Assembly (NCBI GenBank): GCA_036924085.1
Contig: JAVGWX010000011.1
Coordinates: 12,939,318-13,003,317, forward strand
DNA: 64,000 nt
Source: Ariolimax columbianus
Taxonomy: Eukaryota > Mollusca > Gastropoda > Stylommatophora > Arionidae
Direction: 5' to 3'
Position 1 is the first letter of the stretch. The number at the start of each line of letters is the position of its first letter. Below the pieces are notes generated by a model. The model saw nothing but the letters and a program-made list of their open reading frames with translations, was not told the DNA's origin and made no database searches. A program made the position numbers and the translations under genes. Shown here piece by piece: positions 1-10,035 of the stretch.

Positions 1-9
1 GGTTGGGCG

Positions 10-128
10 GCACGAGACGAGAGAGTGAGGATAAAAAGTAGCGCAGTTAATTCTTACTAAAAATAGCTCTAGCAAAATATATTCAACCATCATCGTCTGC
101 GATGGACGGCGGTCTTTGCCTTTGCCTT
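10..128 (+). mobile_element. SINE 3' body fragment, cut by window start
   Basis: This stretch is nearly the same as 30611-30735, which is the body of a SINE with a recognisable tRNA-like head at 30440. Shared landmarks are 'cacgagacgagagagtgag', 'gtagcgcagttaat' and 'catcatcgtc'. The tRNA-like head would lie before the window. It has no coding capacity. Confidence 0.7.
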
Positions 129-309
129 GTTATGAACACACATCGACCTTTTCTGTCTTCTATTTTTGCTAACCCACATCACCTTTCTATTTACTATCTG
201 TGCCAACCCACACTTCCTCATCCATCTATTTCTTCCATCCCATATCCTCTTATTCCATCTAATAGCTTCTCCATTTTATGTCTTATTTCTTTCATCAAAA
301 TTGCCTCTA

Positions 310-490
310 ATTTACTAACATCTCACAATTGACTAACATTCCCTAATTTACTAAACATCTCCCAATTTGCTAATATTTCCGAATTGACTAACAACCCTCA
401 ATTTACTAACTTCCTCCAATTGACTACCATTTCCCAATTGACTAACATCCCCCGATTGACTAACTTCCCCCAATTTACTAACATCCCCAT
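310..490. repeat. Degenerate minisatellite, about 21-bp unit
   Basis: About eight imperfect units built on 'attgactaacatcccccaa' run through this stretch. Open frames crossing it are repeat artefacts. Confidence 0.7.
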
Positions 491-1740
491 CTTATGTTCA
501 CAGAATCCTACAATTCGAAGGACTAGGAAAGGCCAAAGAAAAACCAACAGGACGACCTCCGAAGCGAGACCTAACCAGTCTTCCGTGATGTTCTGCTTCT
601 CAGATGTCACCAATAACAAGCAAAGATATTCCACGATTACACACCTGCTCAATGCTTGCTATGAAATCTACATGTTAGACGAATTAAAAACCTTTATGCT
701 ACAGAAAATGCATACACTAAAATGTATTTATAAACATAAAGGGTTATGAGAAACACAGCGAAACATTAACAAAATGTTAGCACATACTTGCTTATCCATT
801 GCATGATTGAATGATTGCATTAAATGTTGACATTTAACAAAAGTTTAAAATCTACAATTGATTCATAGAAATCTGATAAATCACATGCAGGAGCAGTTAA
901 CATAAACTGAATGTAATAATGTTAACACACAAAGGTCAATGGTCAATGAAGAGAATATTTGTAGCCCTTTTAGGAAACTCTGCCGGTTATATGCTTAATT
1001 GCTTTTGTTTGACCGCATTGACATCCTGCTTTTTAGATGATAAACTGAGTTTATAAAAGGGGCTAGAAAAACCCAAAGAAAAATGAGCAAGAAACAAACA
1101 ATTGAAGGGTAACTAAAAATCAAAAGTTCAAACATTTTACATGGACATAGTAGCACATTTAATTTTAATATTCCTTGTTTTCAATTTACCATTGGTATTT
1201 AATTGTACAGCAATTTTAAATAGATTAGAGCAGATAGGCAAATGGATTGCGGGTAATTATGGAACAAAATGTTAGTGTATATTTATGTCTATTCAATTAT
1301 GAAAGGCTACATGCCAACCGTACTGTTTTGCAGGGTTCAATTTTTAAAAAACTTACATATTATGGACATGTATCTCAAAAAACAAAATATAAATCACACA
1401 CATATGCTTTATCGTTTAATTTATGTCGTTATTTTATTTTGTAAAAATATGTGACAAATCAAAACATTTAAAAAAATCTTGGAATGTAATGTTTACATTT
1501 AATATAAAGTATTTGTTGGCTATGTCTAACAATTGTTTATATCTTTTAGAAGCTGTATGAAACAATTGTGTATAAAGTCTAATATTTTATGAAATATTTA
1601 CAATTATGCAAAATTGAATGGATCATTTAAATGTTAAAATGTACCATTTGAATATAAAATCTAAAAATGTATGACATCATCAACATCATGTTACAAGGCT
1701 CAGGGCATTATCTACCATTTCAGCAAATCACATGTTCTAC
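491..1740. other. AT-rich unassigned stretch
   Basis: I see no gene, RNA gene or recognisable element here. It is strongly AT-rich with only short open frames. It may be unique intergenic DNA or decayed repeat. Confidence 0.5.
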
Positions 1741-1806
1741 TACTTTTATCTATGTATTTTCGGTCTGGTTCCCTTTGGAGCATATGACCACAACATATGC
1801 TCTCGT

Positions 1807-1920
1807 TAGGGGTCGCTGTAGTCTGAAGGTCAGGCACTTACCTCTCAAAACGAAGAACAGAAATAGTGAGCAATGGAATTCCACAAGATTCAAGCGACCC
1901 CTAGTCTCAAGAGAGGTAAG
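1807..1920. other. Two interleaved 10-bp inverted repeats
   Basis: 'taggggtcgc' (1807-1816) pairs with 'gcgaccccta' (1894-1903). 'cttacctctc' (1837-1846) pairs with 'gagaggtaag' (1911-1920). The order is A-B-A'-B', so the two stems could only form together as a pseudoknot-like fold. No function is known and chance is possible. Confidence 0.35.
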
Positions 1921-1942
1921 ACCAGAGTGCCTATATCCTGAG

Positions 1943-2276
1943 GAACCTCCAGTCGTCTTGCCTTATTGTTTTGCCATAGGTCCACGGTAGCTTTGGACCA
2001 GAGAGTGAGGTTGATGACTAGCGCAGGTGCTTCCTCACTATAATCCTCTTGTGGTTTTCGAAAAGGCACGACAAACTGCGTTAGATGCCATCCCACCTTT
2101 CTACCCTGCGGGTTACATGTTTACGGAAAGGCTTCGTTGGTAACCCTGAGGCAAAATCTGCATCCTATGCTATCTCCAGTCGTCTCGATGAATGCCTTGC
2201 CACTGGCAAAAGGTAGCTTAGGCTCTGTGAATGAGGTTGATAAAAGACGCAGTTTCTTCCTCACTTTAATCTAAAT
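1943..2276 (+). repeat. Two diverged SINE-body copies in tandem
   Basis: 1943-2100 and 2172-2276 each carry 'ccagtcgtct', then 'ttgcca', then 'gaatgaggttgat' or 'gagtgaggttgat', then 'cttcctcact'. They resemble each other and, more weakly, the SINE body at 30570-30680. Neither has a clear tRNA-like head. Confidence 0.45.
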
Positions 2277-2301
2277 CACCGCGCAAGTCACCCATTTCAG
2301 C

Positions 2302-2790
2302 GGACACAGCAAGAGATACGACTGTCCACACGGCTGAACAAAGAGAGTGGTCTTCGTCACTTGTGATGGATGGACACAGCAAGAGATACGACTGTCCACA
2401 CGGCTGAGCAAAGAGAGTGGTCTTCGTCACTTGTGATGGATGGACACAGCAAGAGATACGACTGTCCACACGGCTGAGCAAAGAGAGTGGTCTTCGTCAC
2501 TTGTGATGGATGGACACAGCAAGAGATACGACTGTCCACACGGCTGAGCAAAGAGAGTGGTCTTCGTCACTTGTGATGGATGGACACAGCAAGAGATACG
2601 ACTGTCCACATGGCTGAGCAAAGAGAGTGGTCTTCGTCACTTGTGATGGATGGACACAGCAAGAGATACGACTGTCCACACGGCTGAGCAAAGAGAGTGG
2701 TCTTCGTCACTTGTGATGGATGGATAACAGCAAGAGATACGACTGTCCACACGGCTGAGCAAAGAGAGTGGTCTTCGTCACTTGTGATGG
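2302..2790. repeat. 70-bp tandem repeat, seven copies
   Basis: Seven nearly identical 70-bp units begin with 'ggacacagcaagagatacg', at 2302, 2372, 2442, 2512, 2582, 2652 and 2722. The last unit has a one-base insertion. The very low divergence points to recent amplification or homogenisation. The reverse-strand frames of 64-75 codons are repeat artefacts. Confidence 0.95.
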
Positions 2791-2895
2791 ACAACTATTA
2801 CAACCCAAATACAGCGCAAGTTACATCATCAAGACAAAAGAACTGTCTGATGTCACCATCATTGCTTGTTATGGGCAGCTAACTCCTTATATATT

Positions 2896-3236
2896 TCTAG
2901 GTAACAAAAATGTATTGGTATATTTAAAGATAAAAAGATCTGTTTGTATATTTATAGGTTCATAAAAATATGTTGGTAAATTTATAGGTTCATACAAATG
3001 TTTTGATATATTTATAGGTTCATAAAAATATTTTGGTAAATTTATAGGTTCATTAAAATGTTTTGGTATATTTATAGGTACACAAATGTGTTGGTGTATC
3101 GTATATTTATAGATTTTAAAAATGTGTATATTTATAGACAGAATGTGTTGGTATCTTGTGTTTTTATAGGTAACAAATGTGTTTGTGTATGTAAAAAAAA
3201 AGGGGGCTTGGTATATTTATGGGTGAAGTGTAAATC
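2896..3236. repeat. AT-rich minisatellite, about 30-bp unit
   Basis: About ten imperfect units contain 'tttataggttcataaaaat' and 'gttggtaaa'. The array stops exactly where the left end of the mariner begins at 3241. Confidence 0.8.
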
Positions 3237-3240
3237 TGCG

Positions 3241-4560
3241 TGTTCAAATGAAACCGGACCAAGTGGCTTAATTACAAACAAATGAAAGTTACATCATATG
3301 GTGTGACAGTATTAAATATAGCAATTATTATGAAGCCAATATGTCGCGGGGTTAGTTAGAAAAAGTCGCGATAGTCATTCAGGCACGCATCCCACTGCTA
3401 AGGTAGACGCTGACCAAAATAAATTACTGGTTGCCCTTTGAACCACTTGATCACCGAGGCCATTACGTTTGCAGTCAAATCTTTGTCCCTTCAGAAATTT
3501 GTTAAAGGGTCTGAACAAATGGAAGTCACAAGGAGACATATCAGGGCTATAGGGTGGGTGTGGCAGTACTTCCAACTTTTTCTGTGCTAATGCTTTCTGA
3601 AAAATGTTCGTGACATGTGGACACATTGTCATGCAACAGAATCACACCACGCGAAAGCATGCCGGGTCGTTTATTCTTCATTGCTGTATGCAGCTTGTCT
3701 AGTGTGTCATTGTAGCAGATGGCATTGATGTTCACGCCAGGCTCTTTAAAGTCTACCAATAAAAGTCCATCATGGTAAAAAAAACGCTGTCATTATAACC
3801 TTACCAGCGGAAATACGTGACTTGGATTTTTTTTGGTTTCGGGGATCCGGGATGTTTCCATTGCATGCTAGCAGTTTTGCTGCTTGGCTCAAAGTGGTGG
3901 CACCACGATTCATCACCTGCCACTATGCGCAAAAGAAGCGACTCACCCTCCTCGTCATGTTGCAGCAAGTGGTTCAAACTTCATTCCATGCGTTCTTCCT
4001 CATGGTGGTTGGTCAGCAGCCGAGGTACCCATTGTGAACACACCTTCCGATACTTCAGTTTCTTGCTAACCACTATTTGAACAGTCTCCAGCGCCACAGT
4101 GAATTCCTCTGATAGCAAACGTATCTCCGGCGACGGTCCACCAGAATTCCTGCATCAATTTTGGCGATGTCATCTTCTGACGCAACAATATACACCTGAC
4201 CTGGTCTCGGAAGATCTTTCGTTAACTCGTGTCCTTCTTTAAACGTCGTTGTCCATTTCTTCACTGCTATCTTCGACACACCTTTGTCACCATAAACTGC
4301 CTGGATTCTCCGATGAATGTCAACTGGTTGAAATCCTTCAGCTGTTAGAAACCAATTCACTGCTTGCTTATCAACTTAAGATGGATTTCGTATCACACCC
4401 GCCATGTTTTCAACGGTCTGCTGAGGAAACTATGAGTCGGGGCATAATGAAATTTTGAAATGTTGACAGTTGGTATGTGCTGTATACATCAGAAGTGACG
4501 TTATCATGCGCATCGTACGTTTGTTCACTTGGTGCAGTTAGATCCGGTTTCATTTTAACA
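3241..4560 (-). mobile_element. Mariner-like DNA transposon, decayed
   Basis: A 1.32-kb element, the usual mariner size, lies between inverted ends. The left end (3241-3260, 'tgttcaaatgaaaccggacc') and the reverse complement of the right end (4541-4560) match at 18 of 20 bases. Between them, on the reverse strand, is a broken mariner transposase. A flanking TA duplication is not clear, probably because the borders have changed. Minisatellites abut both ends. Confidence 0.88.
3375..4360 (-). pseudogene. Mariner transposase, frameshifted
   Basis: Reading on the reverse strand, the first part (4360-4073) has the N-terminal helix-turn-helix of mariner transposases, with 'RRIQAVYGDKGVSKIAVKKW'. 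The catalytic part follows in several frames. 'VAGDESWCHHF' near 3925-3890 holds the first catalytic Asp, 'LLHDNVSTCHE' near 3640 the second, and 'HPPYSPDMSPCDFHLF' near 3550-3510 the third, so all three acidic residues of the DD34D triad can still be read. At least two frameshifts and in-frame stops break the chain, so no active enzyme is expected. The family cuts and pastes DNA at TA sites. Confidence 0.88.
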
Positions 4561-4564
4561 CAAC

Positions 4565-4715
4565 TCATATGTATATCTAAATTTGTATGTAATTTCTGTA
4601 TGTTGTCTAAAGTTGTATGTAATTTCTGAATGTTGTCTAAAATTGTATGTCATTTCTGTATGTTGTCTAAAGGGGTATGGAATATGTGCATGTTGTCTAA
4701 AGCTGTATGTAGTTG
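4565..4715. repeat. 30-bp minisatellite, about five units
   Basis: Units read 'tgtatgtaatttctgtatg' then 'ttgtctaaag'. The same unit, with 'tgtgtaatttctgcatg', forms the large array at 6345-7265. It begins right after the mariner's right end. Confidence 0.85.
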
Positions 4716-4799
4716 TAGCCCCTTTCAGTCATGTCTGACTATAGGTTGATGTGACCTTGGAGTAGCAACTCTCTACTAAATTTTTGGTTTACCTTTTCC

Positions 4800-5270
4800 T
4801 TTCAGCTTTGTCTCTTCACTTCTCTTTGTTGCATGAGCTTATTTTCACCCAGCCTGAGGTGGCTCTTAAGGTTACATCTCCACTTGGATCGGTCTGCAAT
4901 ATGTCTTCCGAAGATGTCAGATCCATATCCAGAGCCTTCATGTCCCGCTTACATGCGTCTTTGAACCACAGCTGGTGTAGGCCAGCTGTTCTTTTACCAC
5001 ACACCAGCTGTCCATAGAGAATATCTTTGGGGATGCAACCATTCTCCATGTGACGAACATGATCAAGCCATCACAGTCTTCATTGGCGAAGGAGAGTGTA
5101 CATACTTGAAAGACCAGTGCAAGTCATCGTGTCTCTCCATGAGATGCCAAAGATGGATCTCATGCGCCGTAGATGAAAGGTGTTGAGCCTTTGCTCTTGT
5201 TTGGCAAATGTTGTCCATGTTTCGTTGCCATATAGAAGTCTCATCCTGTCCAATGCTTCACATCATGCAT
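4800..5270 (-). pseudogene. Non-LTR retrotransposon C-terminal end
   Basis: The reverse strand reads a familiar LINE C-terminus: 'LYGNETWTTFAKQEQRLNTF', 'LRRMRSIFGISWRDTMT', 'GLSSMYTLLRQ', then 'WLDHVRHMENGCIPKDILYG' and 'FKDACKRDMKAL'. Two in-frame stops lie in the 'LLRQ-RL-WLDH' segment, but the frame is otherwise kept. This region follows the reverse transcriptase domain in several LINE clades. The RT core itself is missing, so the copy is 5'-truncated and dead. I do not assign the clade firmly. Confidence 0.75.
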
Positions 5271-5294
5271 TTTTATTGTCTACATCAAAACGAT

Positions 5295-5760
5295 AAAAGT
5301 AAAAGTCTTGAGAGCCTGTGTTTTTCCTGTGGCAGCTTATGGCTGTGAAGCATGGACGATTACCAAAACTTCTAGACAAAGAATAGAATCCTTCGAGTCA
5401 AAATGTTACAGAAAGATCATCAGAATACACTGGACAGAGAAAAGAACAAATGTAGACATTCGGCAAGAGTTGAGCATAGAGGAGAACTGGTTTATCAATT
5501 CCATTTTGGCTAGAAAATGCAAATACTTTGGTCATATCAAGAGACACAACGGTCTTGAGAGGACGGTGATGGAAGGTATGGTGCCAGGCAAAAGAGGAAG
5601 GGGTAGACCAAGAAGACGATGGCACCAAGATATCCAGGAGTGCCTGAGTATGACTGGCGGAAGCTGGAGTTTTGGCAAGGGAACGAGTTTCTTTCAGACA
5701 GACAGTGATGGGAGCGACGTTCTACAAATGACATGCTGCATGAGAGAGACATCAATGACT
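5295..5760 (+). pseudogene. RTE-like LINE C-terminal fragment
   Basis: The forward frame reads 'VKVLRACVFPVAAYGCEAWT', 'FESKCYRKIIRIHWTEK', 'ARKCKYFGHIKRHNGLERT', 'GKRGRGRPRRRWHQDIQECL'. This is the post-RT region of a LINE related to RTE elements. Close relatives in the window are at 46316-46565 and 52632-54225, which share long identical stretches. The catalytic RT domain is absent. The 3' end runs into a T-rich stretch near 5820. Confidence 0.82.
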
Positions 5761-5879
5761 GCTGTAGGAGACTGTTACTTAGTCAAATATCGCCTTACCG
5801 TCAGTATTACTATGGGAATTTTTTTTTTTTTTTTTAAATGTTAAAGTTGATTAAAGGTAAGTTTAATCAAAATTTAATA

Positions 5880-6300
5880 ATGGGTATGGTCAGATACCGC
5901 ACCAAGACAAGAACATAAACAAAACCTACGTTATGACCAATAGACCTTCATCAGGGACAACAAATAACAACAATACTGAACTAGCAAATTAACATATCAG
6001 GAAAAAATGGTCTACTTATCTGATATAGTGTCTGTCCTCGCGACTGGTTGGGTCGGAAGCTCGACTGTAAATGAAGGACAGCGGTCAAATAAGGTGGCCA
6101 GGAGGGCGTAAAAAGTGTGGGACAATGGGCAGGATAAGTCAGTGGTGGCCAAATATTGAAAAGGCCAAATAGTGATCCAAGTGGGAGAACAAAAAGAAAG
6201 TGGTATAAGTCGGGGGGTGGGGGGTGAGATAGATATAAGGGATGGGGGAGAGGACTGATAGAAGAAAGGGGGGGGGGCAAATGAAGGCAAATAGATTGGG
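5880..6300 (-). mobile_element. Possible Penelope-type remnant with degenerate hammerhead motif
   Basis: On the reverse strand, 5957-5921 reads 'gtccctgatgaaggtc', a four-base loop, 'ggtc', then 'ataacgtaggtttt'. Penelope-like elements carry hammerhead ribozymes built on CTGATGA, a short stem and GAAA. Here the first core box is intact, the short stem can pair with G-U wobbles, and the second box has changed from GAAA to ATAA. No RT or GIY-YIG coding is seen nearby. A second related site lies at 9589-9622. The assignment is tentative. Confidence 0.35.
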
Positions 6301-6344
6301 GGGGGGGGGCAATATGAGATTTTAAGAAAAGGGCTGGAAGATAT

Positions 6345-7265
6345 TAATGTGATGTGTAATTTCTGCATGTTATCTAAAGTTATGTGTAATTTCTGTATGT
6401 TATCTAAAGTTATGTGTAATATCTGCATGTTATCTAAAGTTATGTGTAATATCTGCATGTTATCTAAAGTTATGTGTAATATCTGCATGTTATCTAAAGT
6501 TATGTGTAATTTCTGTATGTTATCTAAAGTTATGTGTAATTTCTGTATGTTATCTAAAGTTATGTGTAATATCTGCATGTTATCTAAAGTTATGTGTAAT
6601 ATCTGCATGTTATCTAAAGTTATGTGTAATTTCTGCATGTTATCTAAAGTTATGTGTAATTTCTGTATGTTATCTAAAGTTATGTGTAATTTCTGTATGT
6701 TATCTAAAGTTATGTGTAATATCTGCATGTTATCTAAAGTTATGTGTAATATCTGCATGTTATCTAAAGTTATGTGTAATTTCTGCATGTTATCTAAAGT
6801 TATGTGTAATTTCTGCATGTTATCTAAAGTTATGTGTAATTTCTTCATGTTATCTAAAGTTATATGTAATTTCTGCATGTTATCTAAAGTTATGTGTAAT
6901 TTCTGCATGTTATCTAAAGTTATGTGTAATTTCTGCATGTTATCTAAAGTTATGTGTAATTTCTGCATGTTATCTAAAGTTATGTGTAATTTCTGCATGT
7001 TATCTAAAGTTATGTGTAATTTCTTTATGTTATCTAAAGTTATGTGTAATTTCTTCATGTTATCTAAAGTTATGTGTAATATCTGCATGTTATCTAAAGT
7101 TATGTGTAATTTCTGCATGTTATCTAAAGTTATGTGTAATTTCTTCATGTTATCTAAAGTTATGTGTAATATCTGCATGTTATCTAAAGTTATGTGTAAT
7201 TTCTGCATGTTATCTAAAGTTATGTGTAATTTCTGCATGTTATCTAAAGTTGTGTGTAATGTCTG
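6345..7265. repeat. 30-bp minisatellite, about 30 units
   Basis: A very regular array of 30-bp units reads 'tatgtgtaatttctgcatgt' then 'tatctaaagt'. Variants at one position (TTCTGC, ATCTGC, TTCTGT, TTCTTC) occur in runs and give a variant map along the array. Because 30 is a multiple of three, both strands stay open (325 codons forward, 422 reverse). These are not judged to be genes. Confidence 0.97.
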
Positions 7266-7269
7266 TGTT

Positions 7270-7545
7270 TTCTTTTTCATCTGCGTTCATCCTGAAAAGG
7301 ACTTTGTGATGTGTCATAGTTTATAGTGAGATTATGATATCTGCGTCTATTGGCCAGACACGTCTGATTTCAGCTGGCTTTTTTCAGTACTGGGTTTGCC
7401 GTCTTCCTGAAATCCCTATCACTTGGCCAGACTACACTGTGACTAGTGCAGCCTGTTTCCAGGACCAGCACATGGAGGTGCAATAGGATCTTGATTAGCT
7501 ATGGTTCACTGACCATGATGCAAGCAGCCAGCTGTGAGACGGTGG
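7270..7545 (+). mobile_element. TTC-ended interspersed repeat, plain copy
   Basis: One of about seven plain copies in the window of a repeat of roughly 360 bp. The others are at 15443, 16818, 32460 (reverse), 54844, 62318 and 63600. Landmarks in order are 'cctgaaaaggac', 'gtctgatttcagctgg', 'tactgggtttgcc', 'cagcctgtttccagga', 'ggaggtgcaatagga' and 'tcactgaccatgatgcaag'. The TTC tail is weak here. A 20-bp minisatellite starts at its distal end. Strand is given as TTC end to distal end. Confidence 0.7.
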
Positions 7546-7805
7546 TGCTCTGATTCTGCCACCGGTGCACTAAATCTGGCGCTGTGCTCTGATTATATCA
7601 CTGGTGCTCTGATTCTGTCGCTGGTGCTCTGATTCTGTCGCTGGTGCTCTGATTCTGCCGCTGGTGCTGTGATTCTGTTGCCAGTGCTCTGATTCTGCCA
7701 CCGATGCTCTAAATCTGGCGCTTATGCTCTGATTATATCGCTGGTGCTCGGATTCTGTCGCCAGTGCTCTGATTCTGTTGCTGGTGCTCTGATTCTGTCC
7801 TTCTG
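7545..7805. repeat. 20-bp minisatellite, about 13 units
   Basis: Units read 'tgctctgattctgtcgctgg'. The array starts directly at the distal end of the repeat at 7270-7545, the same end where related copies elsewhere carry 36-37 bp arrays. Confidence 0.88.
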
Positions 7806-8430
7806 AGTTGATCATTGTAGTTATTTGTATTGGGGGCTTGCCTTTTGTCTGTAGATTTCCATCCCTTTGTTACCCATAGCCCATCTGTTCAGCCAAGTTC
7901 CTTGTTTGGTGTTCTCATGAGCTGCTTGTTGAACTGTTGCCGTGTATGCCTGTTTTTATCTTTACTTCACTTCACTTCACTTCACTTCATTATACTGGTT
8001 TAGATGGCTCTGCAGAGTCTGTATACAACCAGTGTATTCCACTCTACCGATACTGAAAATACTGTAAGCATCCAATCTATTTTTGAATGCATTAACTGAC
8101 TCTGCCGTCACTACATCCTGTGACAATGCATTCCAAAAATTCACCACTCTGTGTCTTAAAAAATATGTCATAATATCTAATATGGACCTGTCTTTAAACA
8201 ATTTGTACCTGTGCCATCTTTTTCTTGTAGCCGGTCGTACTTTGAAACATTTGGTAAAGTCTAATTTATCCTTTCCATTTATTAATTTATAAACTTGTAT
8301 TAAATCACCTCGAATTCTTCTTAACGAGACACTGCAGACCAGTTTTTTTTAGTCTTTCCTCATAACTGTAATTATGAAACCCCGCGATCATTTTTGTAAT
8401 CTTTTTTGTATCCTTTCGAGCATGTTTATA

Positions 8431-8679
8431 CATTTTTTTTTTCGTTCCCCTTATTTCTATAATCCCCAAGGCGGTGTGTGTTGCACTGCAATTTTTATTT
8501 TGCGCCTGTCGGCCCAGTGCATCCTACTTCAGCATGCATTTTATGTAAGGGTCTGCTTCCTCCTGCATTTTCTAAGGGTTTGCTTCCCCGGGGTAACGAC
8601 CGGTGCTGTGATGGGGATCGAACCCAGCACCTTCCGGTTGTGAGCCGTGCCACTTAACCATTAGGCCACGCCGTCCCCT
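8431..8679 (-). mobile_element. tRNA-derived SINE with 13-bp target duplication
   Basis: On the reverse strand the head has a pol III A box ('tggcctaatgg') and a B box ('ggttcgatccc'), then a body with 'cagcaccggtcgttacccc' and an A-rich 3' end. The target duplication 'gagcatgtttata' flanks it at 8418-8430 and 8680-8692. It sits inside the CR1-like LINE. A second copy lies at 34573-34830. Such elements move using LINE proteins. Confidence 0.92.
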
Positions 8680-8761
8680 GAGCATGTTTATATAATCTCT
8701 ATGATATAGACTCCACACCTGAACGCAATACTCCAATTTAGATCTCACCAACGATTTATAT

Positions 8762-9337
8762 TACCGGATTACTGGACAACCCGTTCTTCAGCGGCGTTTA
8801 CACCGTTACGGGTCCCAGCTTCTCTTCCAACGGTCTTTGTCTTGGGCCACGGTGGATCAGTGGATAATGAGTCGTCCATCTGTGGCATTGTAAATGTTGT
8901 TGTAGGATGCAAAGGAGTCATCCCAGCGTGTTGGTGGTCGTCCCCGTGGTCGTTTCTTATTTCTAGGGTACCATGTTGCTGTCGCTGTGCTCTAACGATC
9001 GTCCGTTCCTTGCAGTAAGTGCTCCCCCCCGCCCCCCAGCGACGTTTCATCTTGTCTGCATAACTAACTGCATCTTCCACCAGGGACAATTGACGTATGC
9101 CCGAGTTGTGCAGACCTTTTGGTGCGCTGGCTATGAAGTGTGAGACAGACCATGTGAGGGAGGCTTGGGTCACTTTGAGTTTTGACTCTTATCTCTTTCG
9201 AAAGTGTCCATGTTTCCGCCGCATAGCATATTACAGGTGGTACTGTTGGATAGAGTTGGATAGAGAGGTGGGCAGGCTCTGGTCGTGGATGTTGTCCAGT
9301 ACCGGCTTTATCGAAGAGAAAGCTGTCCAACACAATT
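8762..9337 (-). mobile_element. LINE 3' end nested in CR1-like element
   Basis: The reverse strand reads 'VICYAAETWTLSKEIRVK', then in shifted frames 'SYADKMKRRWGAG', 'YPRNKKRPRGRP' and 'DRWKRSWDP', the usual C-terminal end of an RTE-like or related LINE. An 8-bp duplication 'atttatat' at 8754-8761 and 9338-9345 marks insertion into the CR1-like copy. Frameshifts make it dead. Confidence 0.72.
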
Positions 9338-9588
9338 ATTTATATAGTTTGACTAATTAATTCTTTGCTCTTATGTGAAATGTTACTTTTTATCATGCCC
9401 AACATGGCATTAGCCTTTTCCACTGCCACCTGGACTTGATGCCTTCTTTACTAGTCTGTCTACCTTGTTATTGTCAGATGTATTCGAGTCTATAGGGATC
9501 CACTCCATAAATATATCGATTACTTCAGTAGTGGTAACATCAGGGCCTAAGGTTATTTGGATACAATCAGGTCTACAATATCAAAAGG

Positions 9589-9622
9589 AAACCTACAATA
9601 CAGGTACAAGGCCTTCATCATG
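9589..9622 (-). mobile_element. Second degenerate hammerhead-like motif
   Basis: On the reverse strand this reads 'ccatgatgaaggcc', a short loop, then 'gtattgtaggttt'. It aligns with the motif at 5921-5957 through 'gatgaagg' and 'gtaggttt' and shares A/C-rich flanks ('aacaacaaac'). The core boxes are mutated. It may mark another Penelope-type remnant spanning roughly 9520-9800. Confidence 0.3.
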
Positions 9623-9819
9623 GACAAACAACAAACAAACAACGTCTAACACATCTTGTACAAGAGCGGTACAATACAATTTGAGTTGGCAGTCAAAACC
9701 AAGAAGTTGGTGGCCGGGAACGTGTCAGTCACAGCATGCCAGTTATAATAAGTTGAACAAACAGGAAATGGTCAATATGATTACATGTAAAGTGAATACA
9801 AATGGGAAAACGTGCACAA

Positions 9820-9992
9820 GTAGGGTAGGCCGCATTATGACAAAAATAACGAAAACCACGTCGTGGACGCAAGGGGCCTTCACATCCCATCGGGGACGGA
9901 CAAGAAAGTCGTCGCACCCCCGACTTGGCCACAACAGAATGAGACATCACATGTACGCCAAATTCAAGTTAGGTACAACCAGCCTAAGTCAC
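9820..9992 (+). pseudogene. I-type LINE C-terminal fragment
   Basis: The forward frame reads 'PRLGHNRMRHHMYAKFKLGT' then 'TSLSHCGL'. This matches the RNase H-distal segment seen in the intact LINE at 41363-43560 ('RLRTGHNRLRYHLFNKLRIG'). Only this short stretch remains. A large minisatellite begins about 45 bp further on. Confidence 0.65.
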
Positions 9993-10035
9993 TGTGGCCT
10001 GATAAACTGCCCCCCATCTCCCCCGCCCCCTCCAT

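Larger units (their letters stand above)
7958..9470 (-). mobile_element. CR1-like LINE 3' part, split by two insertions
   Basis: On the reverse strand the 3' end reads 'RHRVVNFWNALSQDV', 'ESVNAFKNRLDAYS', and the distal part reads 'YEERLKKTGLQCL', typical of CR1-like LINE C-termini. The element ends in a (TGAAG)n tail at 7965-7990. It is interrupted by a SINE at 8431-8679 and by another LINE at 8762-9337. Outside these, 8693-8753 and 9346-9470 continue the same LINE, as the intact order at 46595-47495 confirms. The copy has many changes and is non-functional. Confidence 0.82.

Noticed and set aside
384..749. 121-codon gene
   Set aside because: The first third lies in a minisatellite and the rest has no recognised motif; the reverse strand is similarly open.
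6349..7326. Cys-rich repeat protein of 325 codons (and 422 codons on the other strand)
   Set aside because: Both frames exist only because the unit is 30 bp. They are equally open on both strands, and base variants fall without regard to codon position.
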